Below, one piece after another: positions 1 to 14,146 of a DNA stretch of 64,000 bases (positions within the stretch are counted from its first letter, which is position 1; every line of letters begins with the position of its first letter). The notes under the pieces are model-generated. The model searched no databases. It saw only the letters and a list, made by a program, of their open reading frames with translations, and was not told the origin of the DNA. Made by a program: the position numbers and the translations under genes. The DNA is from Patagioenas fasciata (Eukaryota; Chordata; Aves; Columbiformes; Columbidae): NCBI RefSeq assembly GCF_037038585.1, contig NC_092520.1, positions 10,166,501 through 10,230,500 on the forward strand, written 5' to 3'.

Positions 1-3000
1 CTGAAATTGTTGGTTCATTTGTTTTTTGAGTGCTTTAAATGGATTCCAGTCAGATTCAGAATTAGAAGGAATGTTGGAAAAATTTTCCTGAGGGAAAAAA
101 GGGTGGGCATGCCTGGGCAACAGATTAAAAATACTGCTCAGTCCTTTTGCTTAAATGAAAAATGACTTTTAGCAATCTTAACTCATTTAGAAGATGATAA
201 TGTCTTATATTGTTTCAGGAGAGTACTTTTGCCTTGTACTGGGCACCTACCAGCTTCTGTCTTTTGAGAATGTCATAGAAGAAACCTGAATGCCTCCCAC
301 ATCATCACAGGGACCATGGACAACTGGCAGTTAAAAAAACCTGCAGCTACCTAATTCTTTTCTTCTGTTTCTCACTGTCACTGAAAATATAAATAAATAG
401 GAAAGCATTATTAATTATATCTCTATTCTGCAAGCAGAGAGCCTTACCTGGGGATTGCAAGGGTGTTATCTGACCGCACTCTTCTTTCAGAGGTTCCTGC
501 CCCACTGCCTGAACAGCTCTGCTGTTTGTGTCTAGGTCACAGTTTGATATCTGGAATGGTGCCAGGTTCCTTTTGGTTTTCCTATGCCATGCTACAGGCT
601 AAAACGGTGCAGACTTTGCTGCTGAAGCAACTGAACAATGCTGAAGGTGGGTTGGGGACCTCCGAAAAAAGCAGCTAATGGCAGAAACCATTGTGGCATC
701 CATGACCAACAGTGACTTGAGAGGAATTTAAAGGGCAGCGATAAAAATATTTGTAGGATTTTTAAGACTTCTTAGTACATATATGTGGCAGAGACAGAGT
801 ATTTAGGATTGTTTTTAACACTTTACTGATTACTCAGAACAGTTAATCATCTACCTTAAAGGAAAGCTAACTTTTCTATAGCTAGATAGAGAGAGATGCA
901 TGTGCTCAAAGAGTCAGGATATGTAAGCTTGGAAAACAGAGCATGTATGTTTTAGGTCATTTAAAGACATGTCCCAGAAAAGATAAACACCTACAGTTGT
1001 ATGGAATCTAGGGCTAAGATATTAAAAATGAAAAATAAACTTTGGAACACCTGTTCTATCTCCCAGGCCAAGTTTAGCATGACTGAGACTTTTTCATGTG
1101 CTGTTCTGGCTAGAAATATCATAGTAGCAGGTCTTGTAGCAGAAATATACAGTCCTTATCTTAACAGGATATAGAGTTATTTGAGAATGAGGAAAGGATA
1201 AATTAGCTTTGTTTTGGACTCTTGCAAAAGGGCTGTGTAACATATATGATAATAGTTCCTGGGACATTAAGGTAAGATTTGCTCAATTTATGTATGACCT
1301 TATGAAACTAATTGGTAACATAACTGGGAACAGAAGGTCCGGATGCCTCTCTACTCAAGTTGTGTATTTTTGACTCCAGCTATGTAGTGTTCAGAATTCT
1401 TGTCTGGTTTGGTAGCCTTACTTTTAAATCAGGGTAGAATATCTTTTGGTGAGTACTTCTGAATCACAGTAGTCTACATGAAATGGTTTTCATTTCATTA
1501 GGTAATTAGTAGTTTTACTCTCTCTCTCTACATATTTCAGTATGTGAAGATTCATTCCAACACATATCCAAAGCTTCACTGAGTTTTATTAATTGAAGAA
1601 CACACCATACAAAATGTCTTTTAGGACCCTAACAGATGCATTGCTTTATTTAGGTAAAAGCAATCTTGTTATCTGTAATTTTGCAGCTGATGTGAAAGCT
1701 CTGAATGGAGCATTGGCATTATCTGTTTGACAATGATTTGATGCAATACTACACTGTGCTATAAATTAGTGTCAGGAAGCAAAATGCTAATGATAGGGGC
1801 CCTTCTATGCACTGGTGACTTAAATAGAATGTTTCTTTAAAATTCAGCAGTGACTCACTCTTTTAAATAAAACCCCTCTGAGCTATTTAAATAATGCCAT
1901 GTAGCTCTACTGCATATTTCCTTTGATTCTGAGTACTTCACTGTTTACTTGAATAACTATCCAAACAAAATTTTAAACATTTTACTGAATGATACCTCAA
2001 AACATATTACTTTATGCTACACAACTTTTTAAAACAAATGTTTGAAAATTAAGTAAAATGGTCAGCTTCTGTTTTCTCATGCTCTACAGTGAGCAAAATT
2101 GAAGCTGAATGTGGGTTTCCGTTCTTAGAGATGATATCAGACATAGATGAAGTTCTTAGGAGCATTTTAAATTTACTCAGCAAATTTCAGGACTCTGTTT
2201 TGTTTTCTTTCATGCAACCAAATAAGCATTAATTAGAGAGACTTTCCCATGACTGATGGAACCAATTTGCTATTGGATTCCCAAATCCTTCAGGTACATA
2301 TTGCCTGAGCACTGCTAAACTCACTGGCACCATCACAGTTTAACCAGCTGATGATTCAGACATAGGCATTTAGGAGTGTTTTTGTTGCAGTTTTAAGTGT
2401 TGATGAACACTACTGATGACATGAAAATGTTTTTCCAGGTTTCAAACAAAATGCTCTGGCTCTTTATATCTAGGCAAATAATGTCAATGCATCAGCTTTG
2501 TGCTGCCTTTTCATTCCTACACACACATATTGGACACTTTCAGTGCTCTTAAGGATTGAAGACATTTCCAAGACAGCGCTATTGAAAAAGAAACCACTGT
2601 CAATGATGACTTATTATGTTCTGTTAATAACTCTCTACTGCAGGTGTTATCTACACATTGAGGGGTATAAAGAAATGGAAACAGAATCCTCAATAAGAAG
2701 AAAATACACTTTGTCTTTTAGGCTATTCAATAGCAGGGTACAGAAAAAACATAGAACAATATCTTTAAAAATTGGACCTTAACAGATGACTAACAAATCC
2801 TTCCCAAGCCCAAGATCTTCCTATCATCTATAACTTCAACTTGTTCAGTAAAAAAGTTGTCAGATGGAAAATGATCTCTGCAGCAAAACTGAGGAAAAAT
2901 AATAATGTTCTAAAAGAGGAAGAATGCCTTCCTTTTGAGGACATATGAAGAATGCCTCTTTCAGCTGGCCCAGAAGTAGTTATAGGACTTCTAACTTGAA

Positions 3001-4514
3001 CATCCCAGCTTGTTCAGGCATACAGACAGAGGCTGTAGAAAGGGTCATTTCAGGTAACCATCTCTTAAAGTAATATAGGATTTATCATTTTAAAATTGCA
3101 TCCTACTCTGCACCTGGAAATGAACTGGAAGATACAATTATTAACAGATCACAGGTGTAAAATATCTTGTAATAGGCTGGTAATTTCTGTACCAATTCAA
3201 AGTCACTGAAAGATGAGCATTAGCAATAATCTGACAGAAACAAATCATCACTTTGGCATAATCTGTCCTGTAAGTATTACTAATAAAATCCTCCCTTGAG
3301 TCTAAATTGTGGTTCACACAAAATGGAAGTATAAATTTCCCTCATTCCATGCCAACTTCGGTTGTGAACAATGACATGTCTGGAAATATTCATATTATGA
3401 ATGCTAAAATCCATGTGCATTTCAGGGAGGAGCAAAATCTAGCTATTTGCCACAGAATCTAGCTACTTGTCACTTATAAGCTAGACATATAGAGCTGAGG
3501 AATGACAAAGCTCTTTCTCTGCACTTTCATATAGTCAGAATTATTTGTTTACGTCAGCAATTAAATAACCCAAATCATCCCCATAGCACTGTTATCAAAA
3601 GTAAAAGGGATCAAAAGATGAAAATGAACCATTGCATTGAGTGCACTTCTATGTGTTCTGTCTATGAAGGAAGACATTATTTCCACTCCAGAGTTCTCCT
3701 TTCCCTTCACTATTTACTTACTGTAATTTTTATATACTGAGCATACAAGTTGTCTTCATGATCACTGAGTTCAAGTAATTCCTTGGGAAGAAACAAATAA
3801 ATATCTTGCAAGGAACTATCTGTTCAATGGCGGGAAGGATAGCAGGAGCAGGGACTGTGAGCTCCTGAATTTGTTGGAGTTAGGAGGATGAATACAGAAA
3901 AAGGTATCAAGAAAGGTAAAGAAGAGAAGATAGGTAAGGGTAAAAAGAAAGAAAGCAGGAAGAGATAATATAAGAAAGGAAAATCAAGGGAATAGGAGAG
4001 AAAATTGTGACAGAAGAGTCATGTGAAATAAATCCTCAGATGCCTGGGAGTAGCTGCTCATGATGCCACTTGCATTTATTACTCCATCTTGATTATGTAG
4101 TATAGCAGCAACCCTATTGTCTTACTGCTGTGACTAGAGGTAAAATACAGACACTGTGCAATTCATTCAGGGGGGAGAGCTTGTAAATAAGTGCATTTGG
4201 GACAAGGCAATAAGTTATATTTCTTGTTGTGTTGTTTTTTTCTGCTAAGATCTTGTTTTCCTCCCTGCATTAAGTGTACAGTTGACACAGCCAGTATTTA
4301 CAGCCTTATAATTGTTTTCCCATTGCTCTGTCCCCAGTTTTTGCATGGCTTTTTAACTAAATCAAACCCAAAACTGTTACAGATGTGAGAGGACTCATTC
4401 TTCTCCCCGTGTGGAGGCAAAGGGAATTAATATATTTCCCTTTGTCCTTCCACTATTAGTAACTCTCATAAGACCATACTTGCTTTCCCACACTCCCACA
4501 TTAGCAAACTTTAC
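1..4514 (-). other. GRM5 intron downstream of the 7TM exon (partial)
   Basis: The intron begins at the donor GTAAAG just below 4515 and runs out of the window. I looked on the minus strand for the 96-nt mGlu5b exon and the C-tail exon and saw neither, so both probably lie further along. Apart from a purine-rich stretch at about 3885-4015, and a weak 21-bp imperfect repeat near 3432-3470, I see only ordinary AT-rich intron. Short ORFs such as 463-678 and 2498-2782 have no recognisable features. Confidence 0.85.
3885..4015. repeat. Purine-rich tract on the plus strand
   Basis: About 130 bp consist mostly of GAA, AAG and AGG units (for example AAGAAAGAAAGCAGGAAGAG) with few pyrimidines. It is therefore polypyrimidine on the GRM5 transcript. 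Confidence 0.85.
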
Positions 4515-5454
4515 CTAAGGGTTTCGCCAGATGATCCCCTTCTTTTCCACAGGTTCACGAGGCTGCTTGAACGGCTTGCAGCTGAAGATGATTTTCCATC
4601 CCCTACATGCATGCGGACCACAGTCGATGTGGTGAATGCGCTGCGTACGTTCCTTTCAGGCTTAGCGAGGATGATATAGACCTTGGGCACAAACATACAG
4701 CCAAGGGCCACCGTGGCACTCAGACTCACTGAGAAACACATGGTGATTATCTTGTAGTTGCTTCCAAAATATATTGGCACAAAAGCCAGCCAAATGATGC
4801 AGGTGGTATACATTGTAAAGGCAATATACTTTGCTTCATTGAAATTAGCTGGGACATTTCTTGTCTTAAATGCATAAAAGGTGCAACTCAAAATTAATAA
4901 TCCATTGTATCCAAGGGGAGTTACAACACCCAAGTTGGTGGTGTTACAGATCAGGTAGACTTCTCGGATGCTTGGGTAATCATGCATTATATCTGGTGGC
5001 TCCATTATAAAGAGGGCAACAATTATGCCTAACTGTATACATATCAAGATAAACGCAATAACCAGTTGGGCACAGGCACTCATGAACCTAGGTTTCTTTG
5101 TACAAATTTTCTTCTTGCTTCCAGCCAGGATTCTTGCAATACGGTTGGTTTTAGTTACTAGAGCAGAATAACTCATAGCTGGAGAGAGGCCGATGCCAAT
5201 TCGTTGAAGATAACAGTAAATCTGTTGAGGTTTTGCAATCAGGCAGAACGTGCACAAGTAACCCAAGCAGATGCCAGCTAGAATGATGTAGCAAAGTTCT
5301 CGGCTGGATGATTTGACTACTGGGGTATCACGGTACATTATGAATATAGCTGTAACAAACAGGGTGGCCAACAGTCCCAGACATGCAAAAACAACTGCTG
5401 CAATTGGTTCAGGATCACCCCATCTGAGATACTGGACTGGGATGAGGTCACAAC
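4515..5454 (-). CDS. GRM5: GRM5 exon: complete seven-transmembrane domain and proximal C-tail, about residues 564-877
   Basis: This is the large 940-nt membrane-domain exon. Two bases complete Gly564, 312 codons follow, and AG begins codon 877. The acceptor is CAACCTACAG-type (minus CTGTAG) and the donor GTAAAG. It starts CDLIPVQYLRWGDPEPIAAV. Seven hydrophobic segments follow at about residues 580-602, 614-634, 642-668, 688-712, 737-757, 770-793 and 800-824. Cys644 and Cys733 supply the TM3-ECL2 disulfide. Pro655, Ser658, Tyr659, Ser809 and Ala810 of the allosteric (MPEP-type) pocket are all present, as is the second-loop KTNRIARILAGSKKK. The tail keeps the FTTST site equivalent to rat Ser839/Thr840, a PKC region that distinguishes mGlu5 from mGlu1. 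The exon stops at SGETL-R/S, the usual position of the mGlu5a/5b splice choice. Confidence 0.98.
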
Positions 5455-8400
5455 CTACAGAAGAAGAAAAAAATAAGGTAAACTGAAATGCACAGGAGTG
5501 AGATTATTTAATGATATAGTTACAGATTTTTCTGATATTTCTCTTCTTTTTGTCTTTCAGGAAGGTGCCATTATAATGAGTGTAGGCTATAATTACATTA
5601 ATATAATGTCACAATAAATACTTTTCAGTGACAGCTGATTTCAGTTATACAGTTTATCTGGAATATAACATAATGACTGAAAATATGGCCAAACCGATTA
5701 TGATAAGTCACCTTTCTTCACAGTGAAATTTTATTTTAAAATTCTTTTAAATATAGTAATTTATGAGCAAATTTCAGAATCAATTTGCATTACCATGGTG
5801 CAAAATGCTTCAGAGTTGTCTGCATACTACATGCACTTACTGAAGCAGATGTCAGTCCTATTGGTTATACTGTACACTATGAAGGATGTTGACACTTGTT
5901 AAATAATTATGGAGGGGAATCATATAGATTCTAGCTGTCAAGAAAAACAGTACTTCTTTAACAGTCATGCTACCTTTTTTCTAAAAAAAATTTCAGGGAT
6001 CAGAGTTGCAAGTGATAGGTAATTTGGGATGGTGCACCCTGCTGTCTTATTCATCTGTCATTCATCCTTTTGAGACTTCTGAGGAATTAAAGCCTCATCT
6101 AACTCATGAAATCAAACTGAAGTCAATAAATTAGTGTCACAGTTCAACTAAAAGAGTGCAACCCCACCTAAGGACACTTCTTTTTCAGTCCATGTATAGA
6201 TTTTAACAAATCATTCTATGTAAATATGTCATAGAAAATTAAAGAAGCTTCTCATTCCACAGTGTGCAGATCAACAGACAAGAGCAAAAGTTGGCAGAAA
6301 ACTTGTTGCTGACTTCCCTCGTCCATCCCTCCTTTCCTTTTGCACTGTAAAGACTGGATAGCTCTGGAAGCCAAAAAGAGTAAGGAGGGAGGACCTTAAC
6401 CCTCTGAACTGCAGCTTCATGACAATAGTAGACATGTTGGCATTGCCAGCCAGGGCAGGACTGTTGGAAGGAGATGATAAACAGAAAGGAGGAAATGCAA
6501 CTATACTTGTATTAAGCTTGAATAACCTTGATGGCAAAATCAAAATGATTTCAAAATTTAGGACTGTTGTAATCAGGTTGCTGACTTCTGGGTAGGTGAG
6601 ACAGAAGAGTGTCAACCTGACACAGGGTGAGTGGTGTCAACTCACCCAGGGTGTTGGAGCACTGTGTTCTCATATCTGTATTTTCAGCAATGAGGGTAAT
6701 CAGGATGAGACACTGTCTGACGGGCATCTGGATGCCAAGCAATCCAAATTAATTAGGGAACCTGGGACCTCAATGACTTGAGGAATGAGAGTAAATGTAG
6801 ACATCAGGACTATAATTTAGGAATTTCTACATGCAAGATCTACTCTTTGTCTTTTCCTTTATTTTAAGTAGAGTTCAATTTTTTTCCAAAGCTGTCACTG
6901 ACATTCTTATTAGTAAAAATCATTCCATGAAACAGTATGGGTATATAGTAGGATTAGCTCCTCTCTTCTCCCAGTATTTCTGTATTCTGTATCTCTACAC
7001 AATTAATATTATCAAAAATATAACACCTAGAATAAGGTCATATACTCAACAGATTGTGTGGCAAAAGTACAAGGCAGATAGTTCTGTATTCTTGCAGAAA
7101 TATCAGAAGGGTTAGGGTCAACAAATCCTTGACATTAGTGCAGATAAAGAATACAAATTGTCAGTCACTCCAGGGTAACAGAATTTTGCTCTTTGTTACC
7201 AAATGCAGATAAATTTGCCATCCATATTTTGACTGCTTTGGTGTGCAAAGCTTTCTGTTGCAATAATAAAGGTATTGCCATGTCTAAATGTAACAAAGAC
7301 ATTTAGATTTTTGTGATACACTCTCATTAGCATTAGTTGATTATACCTATTTGACTCCTGTTGGCTTTAAAGGGTTTACTTATTCAGTGTGGTATTTCAT
7401 TCTGACTTCATCAAGATTAATGTAACACAGGTATCGCATTAATAAAATAAACATTTTATACTAATGAGAATGGTGGAAGAAAGGTGTATGCAGATATCCC
7501 CATGTGGGTTCTTCTCCAAGAAGTTTTATGAGTAAGTGACTTCTAAATCTATTTTTGATTTTACCAAAATGTAATCAATGTTCTGGGGAAACTATAGATT
7601 CCTGGACAGGAAGTTTGAAGAGACAAAGTCTTTACCTGACAGCTGGCCTTTACATGCAGACAGTGATACAGTGGCTGAATTTTGGTCAGTTGCTAATGTT
7701 GCGGAAGAGATGAATAATAACCAAATATTTCTCATTAGTTTCAGATTATTTTATGCCTTCATTGCTTTATTACTCTTTTTATATTCTCTTAATAAAATAT
7801 CCAAAAAAAAAGAGTTGAAAACTTTTCCCTTCCCCTCCCCCCGCCCCATTACTGGGTACATTTTACAAGGAAAATGCTAGACTGGGCAATGATTTATTCT
7901 TCGACTGAGATTTAACGACTGAATAGTCTTTGTAAATCAATGATTGATGAGGCTTTCATATAATAGACTTGCAACTAATGGTTTCTGATGATGGAACTTT
8001 GCAGAAAGGAACAACTAGATCAAGTAGAAGAAATATGGTAAAACAGCACTGTGAGTGTTCAGGTTACATTGATGGACAGAATTATACCAACACAGAAGCT
8101 AAAAAATGGTTACACAAGATGAACTTATCCCTATCCCCTAAATATGTATATGCTCAATCATCATTTGGACAAGATCCTGCCCCACAGTCCACCTCTCACT
8201 CTTCATCAACATCTCCAAGCACCTGGAAAGTCTTCTCTCCTAACTGGCTCTAGAAATCCAGGTGGAACAGAGCCAGCAGCCTTGCCTTGTGGTCCTTGCA
8301 GTGCGCTGAGGCAATCTTTGGCTTGTGGAAAGGCTGTTAGGAGCCAGTCCAATTTGGAGCAGGTGTAGAATTGTTCTATTTTGCCCTCAAGAGTTCACTG

Positions 8401-9583
8401 TTTCTGGGACTGGAACCTCAGTAATATTGACATAAAACTGCTTCTCTGTTTTTCTGGCCAGAAACATAACCAGTGGAAGGAAGGAACTAGATATCCAGGG
8501 GTTTAGTAACATGATACAAAAAAAACCCCAGAGTCCTGTTTGGCTTGAGGGGACTGGGGAAAGGATTTCTTAAAAGAGTGTCAAAAATAATCAGAAAATT
8601 ACAGATAAGGATGTACAAGGATTTTCTAGGAAAAATAAAAGTTCTGATATTTTGGAAAAACAATTGGCTGCTTCAGTGATGGGCTAAATAGTGCCATATA
8701 TGAGGAGATGAGAACTCTTGAGGCCTTGACCGTTGTCATTGGTCTGTTAGTACCTTGCGCTCTCTTTATAGAACTAAACTTATCATTTATTTCTGATCTT
8801 TCATATTGCTTTAAAATTAGTTCTTTGGGGGAAAGAGTCCACAGATATGAAACACTGTATTATAGTCCATATTTTCTGAGAATTTGATCATGGCACTGTT
8901 TTGCTATGATAACCTTGACACATAAGAAACCTTACCATGGCCTCAGCATCCATATAACTGTATTAGCTTAGCACTGAAAATCCCTCTCATGGTAGAAAAT
9001 ATTAAATATATAATTAAACTAGTCCCAAAGGTAAACATGACAGACTAAGGCTTGTCAATAGGATGTGCTCTGGAGATGAAATTCAGTGAAATCTCTTAAG
9101 TCAACATCGTGAGCTAGAGTTCACTGAATCTGAACACGGAAAATAAAACTGGGAGAAAATTACTGCTGGTTAAGTGATTTCTAAATATTTTCCAGTGGGA
9201 TGTGGCATCCTGGGCAGCGATTTAAATCCCTTGACAAAATACTTGGTTTTCTTGGTAACTTTTCACAAACCCTTCAAAGAATAACAGGAGTCCAAACACG
9301 AGGACTCAAACCTAACCAACAACCACATGTTGATTGTCAGGTAGAGTCTCCACATAGGATTTAGCACACATTATTCAAGTGTATTGATGCCATGCCATTA
9401 GACAGTTTTTTATTAATGCTCTGAATATTTCCCTATTTATAGTTTCAAAAGATGACAGAAGGGATATCTTGACTAGTAATTTGGGTTTTCACATATGGAG
9501 AGCTGAGATGCAAAAATGTAGGAGTCAGAATAAAGAACTACATGAAATCGGCAGGGTAGCTTTAATAATTACAATTTTATTCA

Positions 9584-9679
9584 CTGTTTGGTTTTTGTTT
9601 GTGCTTTTTTTTGTTTATTGTTGTTGTTTGGTTTTTTTTGGTTGGTTGTATTTTATTTGTGTTTGTTTGTTTGTATGTT
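9584..9679. repeat. GT/T-rich low-complexity tract
   Basis: Nearly 100 bp of TTTG, TTG and poly-T units with very few C or A. The ORF 9469-9684 crosses it and owes its Val/Phe/Cys-rich end to this composition. Confidence 0.9.
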
Positions 9680-11129
9680 ATTAATTACCCAAACTTGTAA
9701 GATGAAAGTGAGGATTACAGTCTCTAGAACCCTGGGTGGGAAAGCAGCCCTGTGATCTCCACGTGAAATATGGATCAACTGAAGTAAGAGAGGACATCTT
9801 TAACATTTTGGTGCAAAGTTCCGTTTTTTTGATAAACTGTTATGGTCACCAATCCTTTCCCCTGTTCTGGTGGGACCTTCCATAGCTGCTACAATAGCAG
9901 GACATGTAGAGGTGACCATATGCTCATTTCTTAGCTGCTGCAGCTCCCAGGCTGACAGGTGTGCACAACCGATGGATGCAGCTGAGGACTGTGTATGTAT
10001 TTGTTCTGCCACCTCTGCAGGTCAGGAGTTGGGATGGGTCACATCTTAAAATGTGAAAGCTGGGGCATCTCTAGCTCAAGAGCCTAAAATAGTTCCTAGT
10101 AACTCAAATATACTGATTCAGCTGTACATTGCAGTAAAAGACAAGACCATGAATCTTAGAATAATATGTTAAAATTACTCTGTTACCACATGGGGAATGA
10201 CTCCTTAATTACACAAATGCGCAGAATGACTGGTACAACTGATGAATTGCAGCAATTAGGTCCATCCTTATGTTAGCTCTAATGTTTTGATTTAAGTTTC
10301 ACCAAGAAATGCTGGCTCTGTGTGTTGTAAATGTTTTGTTCAGAATATGTTGTGTTCAGCAAACTTTCCATAATGTAAGGCACAATTATAAGTGGATCCT
10401 TCTGGCTTTGTTGGCAAGTTCCCCTTCATCCAGCTCTGGAGCCTCCAAGAGCTGTTCATTGAGCTCATCATTCTTAAACCAGCTCACTTGCGCCTGAGGC
10501 ATGTGTGTCTCATGTTGAAGACTTGGGGTGTAAATGGACTGGAAACTTGAATCCAGGCCTTACCTGCAACAAGCAATGGAGGGAAGAAAAGTCCACAAAC
10601 CCAGTAACAAGGGAAGGGAGTAAATGACAGCCAGAGACCCTCATCATAATATCACCACCTGAACCCTTAAGTCATCCTCATCTGCTAGTGTGAGAGTGAC
10701 TTATGGAAGCGGTTAAATTCCACTTGGAATAAGAAATGAAAAGGAAAGAGAAATACAGGGCACAGAAAGTCAGGGAGAAAATTGGACATTATGTCTGCTG
10801 AGGTGCATTTTTAACACTAAAAACAGCCAGATAAAAATTGTGTCCTTCATCTACCCTTGGTCTGAATTCCAGCCTTAAGAATTATAGTCAAAAGCAAGAT
10901 CCTAACAATGTTTCAGCAGCAAAATCAATGTCAGCACAGGCTAAATTGTGTTCTGCCTTGTTCTCAAAACTGCCAGACAACTGTTGAAATTACCAATGGC
11001 TGTTACTTTATTGCAAGCAACAATACAAGAAAGTACTTTTATGGCAACAAGCAGTTACCGTTTGAAAATATTTCAGGCAAGAAATGAATGATTTTTTTGC
11101 GTGGAGGGGTGGGGGTCAGGATCCAGTTT

Positions 11130-11470
11130 TATGAGATTCCTAAGCATCAGAGCTCCATGGCTTCTGCCACCACCCAGAGCATCCCACTGCAGGAAGAGAT
11201 GACCAAGCCCTGGTAGTCATCCACCAGGATGTGCTGTGGAACATAACCTCTGCACTGATCTCCATGGGTGGTTTACATGAACTGTGGCATTGTGTTGTCC
11301 CAGTTGGTGTCCAGAGCAAGGAAAGCAGCAGTTCCGAGCACCGTGTGCTCCCTGCAGCTCCCGTGGAGAGCATGGGCAATGCCCTCGGGATGAGGGAGGC
11401 ACTCATCTTCACTTCTAGTGAGAAAGCCAGATCGGCATTCGCCAAATGAGGTCCAGCATCAGTGTTGTCA
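11130..11470 (-). pseudogene. GC-rich island, possible decayed coding relic
   Basis: This stretch is clearly richer in GC and CpG than its surroundings. One minus-strand frame stays open for roughly 100 codons except for one TAA (about 11274-11276). It reads, for instance, LPHPEGIAHALHGSCREHTV and later DDYQGLVISSCSGMLWVVAE, which looks more protein-like than the chance ORFs around it. I recognise no family, and no poly-A tail or splice structure is evident. It may equally be a piece of an old repeat. The ORF at 11140-11445 is in a different frame. Confidence 0.25.
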
Positions 11471-14146
11471 GAACCCTTTCAAATAGCTGTTCTGTTACTC
11501 AGAGGTGGGGTGTCTTTTTTTCAGTCCTTTCCATTCAAAGGTTGTTTGGATACTCCAGCTCTTACCTGACACTTTCAGACATGCAGACAAGATCATGATG
11601 TCACTATTCTGGGTTTACCGCCCTTTATTTGGTGAAAGCATTCTTGTAACTGTAGTAAAAATATAGATTTCTGATATTTTGCCTTATCCATAAATGGCAA
11701 ATAAAACATTTCATCTGCTATAAAATATTTCAGCTCCTATTTTCTTTGGAATCCAATTAAGAAAATCAAATAGCCAGCATATTTGGAGTACATAGAGAAC
11801 AAGAAAAATGTCAATACAGCCTGAAGAAAACCCTTCAATTAAATTAATATAATCTACTTTCTTTGCAGTCCCTGAGGTCACTAGACAAAACTTTGTTTCT
11901 GTTATTGTTGTATACTGCCCCTCAATCACAGAAAGAGGGAATAATTGCCTCTTTCCCACTTCAAAAATGTCCCTAAACAAGCACAAGGTATAGCTGGACC
12001 AAGATGTTCCTGCATCCATTGAAAAAGTTCTGAGATGCTGGACAAAACTTAAGTGATGTTTCAAACGTATCCTTTCCAAATGCAGAAGGTCATGTCCTCA
12101 AAGTTACTTGAGTTTCTTGAAGAATCAAAAAGCCATTCTCATCAAACTACTGACCAGTTCATTGCATTGAAGTTTGGTCCTCAGTTTTAAGAAATCCCCT
12201 TTATTTTTGTCTAAAAGTGCCTGGAATCTTTTACATTTCTCTTCCATCCACTGTGAATATAATACAAAGAAAGGCTTTGAGGAAAAGTGGAGTTGTTCAC
12301 ATATACTTCTGGACTTCAACCCCTAAATTTCTCCTGCTCTAATTGAATATATGACTCAACCACACTGGCCATACTATTGTGTGAAGTGTTACTGTGATAT
12401 ATGGATGTTGCTAATGCAATGTATGAGGAAGAGGAGGAGATACAGTAGATTGGAAAACACATCTTGTTACTAAAGCAGGAGGAAGAAAATTACTCGGGAT
12501 GCATGTTGGGATGGTACAAATAAATTTGGAGAAAAGGAGGAGAATGACTAGTTTTTTGGACCAGGAGGAACCTGGTCCCTGTGGAACACTGCATGCACAA
12601 GCAACGAGGCTGAAATTTGTGAGGAAATAAAATATGGGCAGCTGAACATTCCCTTTCTCACCTCAGCTTTACTTCAAGATGGAGATATTTTCCAGTACTG
12701 ATTTAATCAAGAGAAGCTCTTCTTCCCACTTGTCTTTCCCACTACCTTTGGACTTCCTGTTCCTTTCTGTACTTCAGATATCAAAGTTATTTTTCTTTTC
12801 TTAGAATAACTTTGTTTTCCTACATATATTGCATCCCTTCTGTCTTCTCCTCTCCTGCATCTGAATTCTAATATTCCACAGGTGAGTGAAAAAAAAAACA
12901 TGAATCTCTCTTCCTTTCTCTGAACAACTTCCCTGCTGTTACACATTTTATATACTGAAGCTTGTGGCACAAAACTTATGCTGGTCATTGAACATAAGAA
13001 ACATGGAGCAATGTTTTGTTGTATGAGCCAAGAAAGGATTCCAAAAGTGTTTTTATCCAAGTTCAGATCTCTGGCAGACAGTGAGGTGCAGCTCCACGTT
13101 GAAAGCCTTCTCACGCACCTGGCTGATACATTTACAGCACTCTCATCTGAAGGTGATCAACCAAGGAAGAATTATTCCAATGAGTTTTTTTGTATATCTA
13201 GCCTTGTGGAGCTGACATTACCTAAGACTTGGCTTTATCAAGCAGCAAAGAAATATTGACTGCTGCAGTATCAGATGCAGGGACATTTCAAGGAGACTTT
13301 ATAAAACTGAAGGGAAATATCGTTGCCAGAATGCAAAATGCATCTCCCTCTCCTTACCTTTAATTCACATTTATTACCAAATCTTATTCTGTAAACAAGA
13401 CCAAGAGGCAGATTTTTACAAGCTACAAAAATTAAGACTACAAATATGATCATCAAAAATACAGCCCAAAATATTGTATGGATTAGCCATAAATAGACTT
13501 TTTAAAATGTGGTTTTGATACAAAGCAAAATAAGACAAGATCCAACCATCATGTGAATGTTAAGTTAGGTGGGGACAACACAGCTCTGAAGCTATAGTGA
13601 TGGGAGTTCTTTTTACCAGGAGTGCATATTGTATCAGCTGTGCTCATGGAGGCCAAGGGAGGTTTCAGTTTCCAGATATCTGCCTGACATATTTGTGCCT
13701 GGCTGAGGAACAAGGGTTAGATCTCCTGAGGCACATTGCTTGGCACTGATGTCAAGGGGTTGTTTTGTGTTTACATCAGCTTTGGTCTCTATAAAGGCTT
13801 ATCATGCATGTCTAAAGCTAGATGAATTGTTCACAAAATGTAGCAGCTCATATAATAGACAAAGCGAATTGGGTTGACTAAAGACAGCTGCTGTCCTTTA
13901 AAATCATGAGAGCTGGGTGGAAAATCATTGACTCATCCTACAAGAGCTTTTGAGATGCCACTCGTACCCACTCTTCTGTTGTGAGAACAAAGTAAGACAT
14001 TCAGAGGGTAAAACCTCACAGAAGCCCAGACTGACACCTTTCATGAGTCACGGCAAGGCCGTGGGGCTGCTGGAGGGACAGGGTCAGCCCAAAGCACAGA
14101 GCCCAAAGGCAGTCCTGGTGGCTGTTCACTCCACTTTCCTTTATGT

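Noticed and set aside
1..4500. Search for the mGlu5b cassette exon and the C-tail exon
   Set aside because: No minus-strand match to the expected sequence was found by eye; they probably lie outside the window.
6271..6781. Overlapping ORFs on both strands
   Set aside because: They have no recognisable domains, no repeat identity and no splice context; most likely chance in intron.
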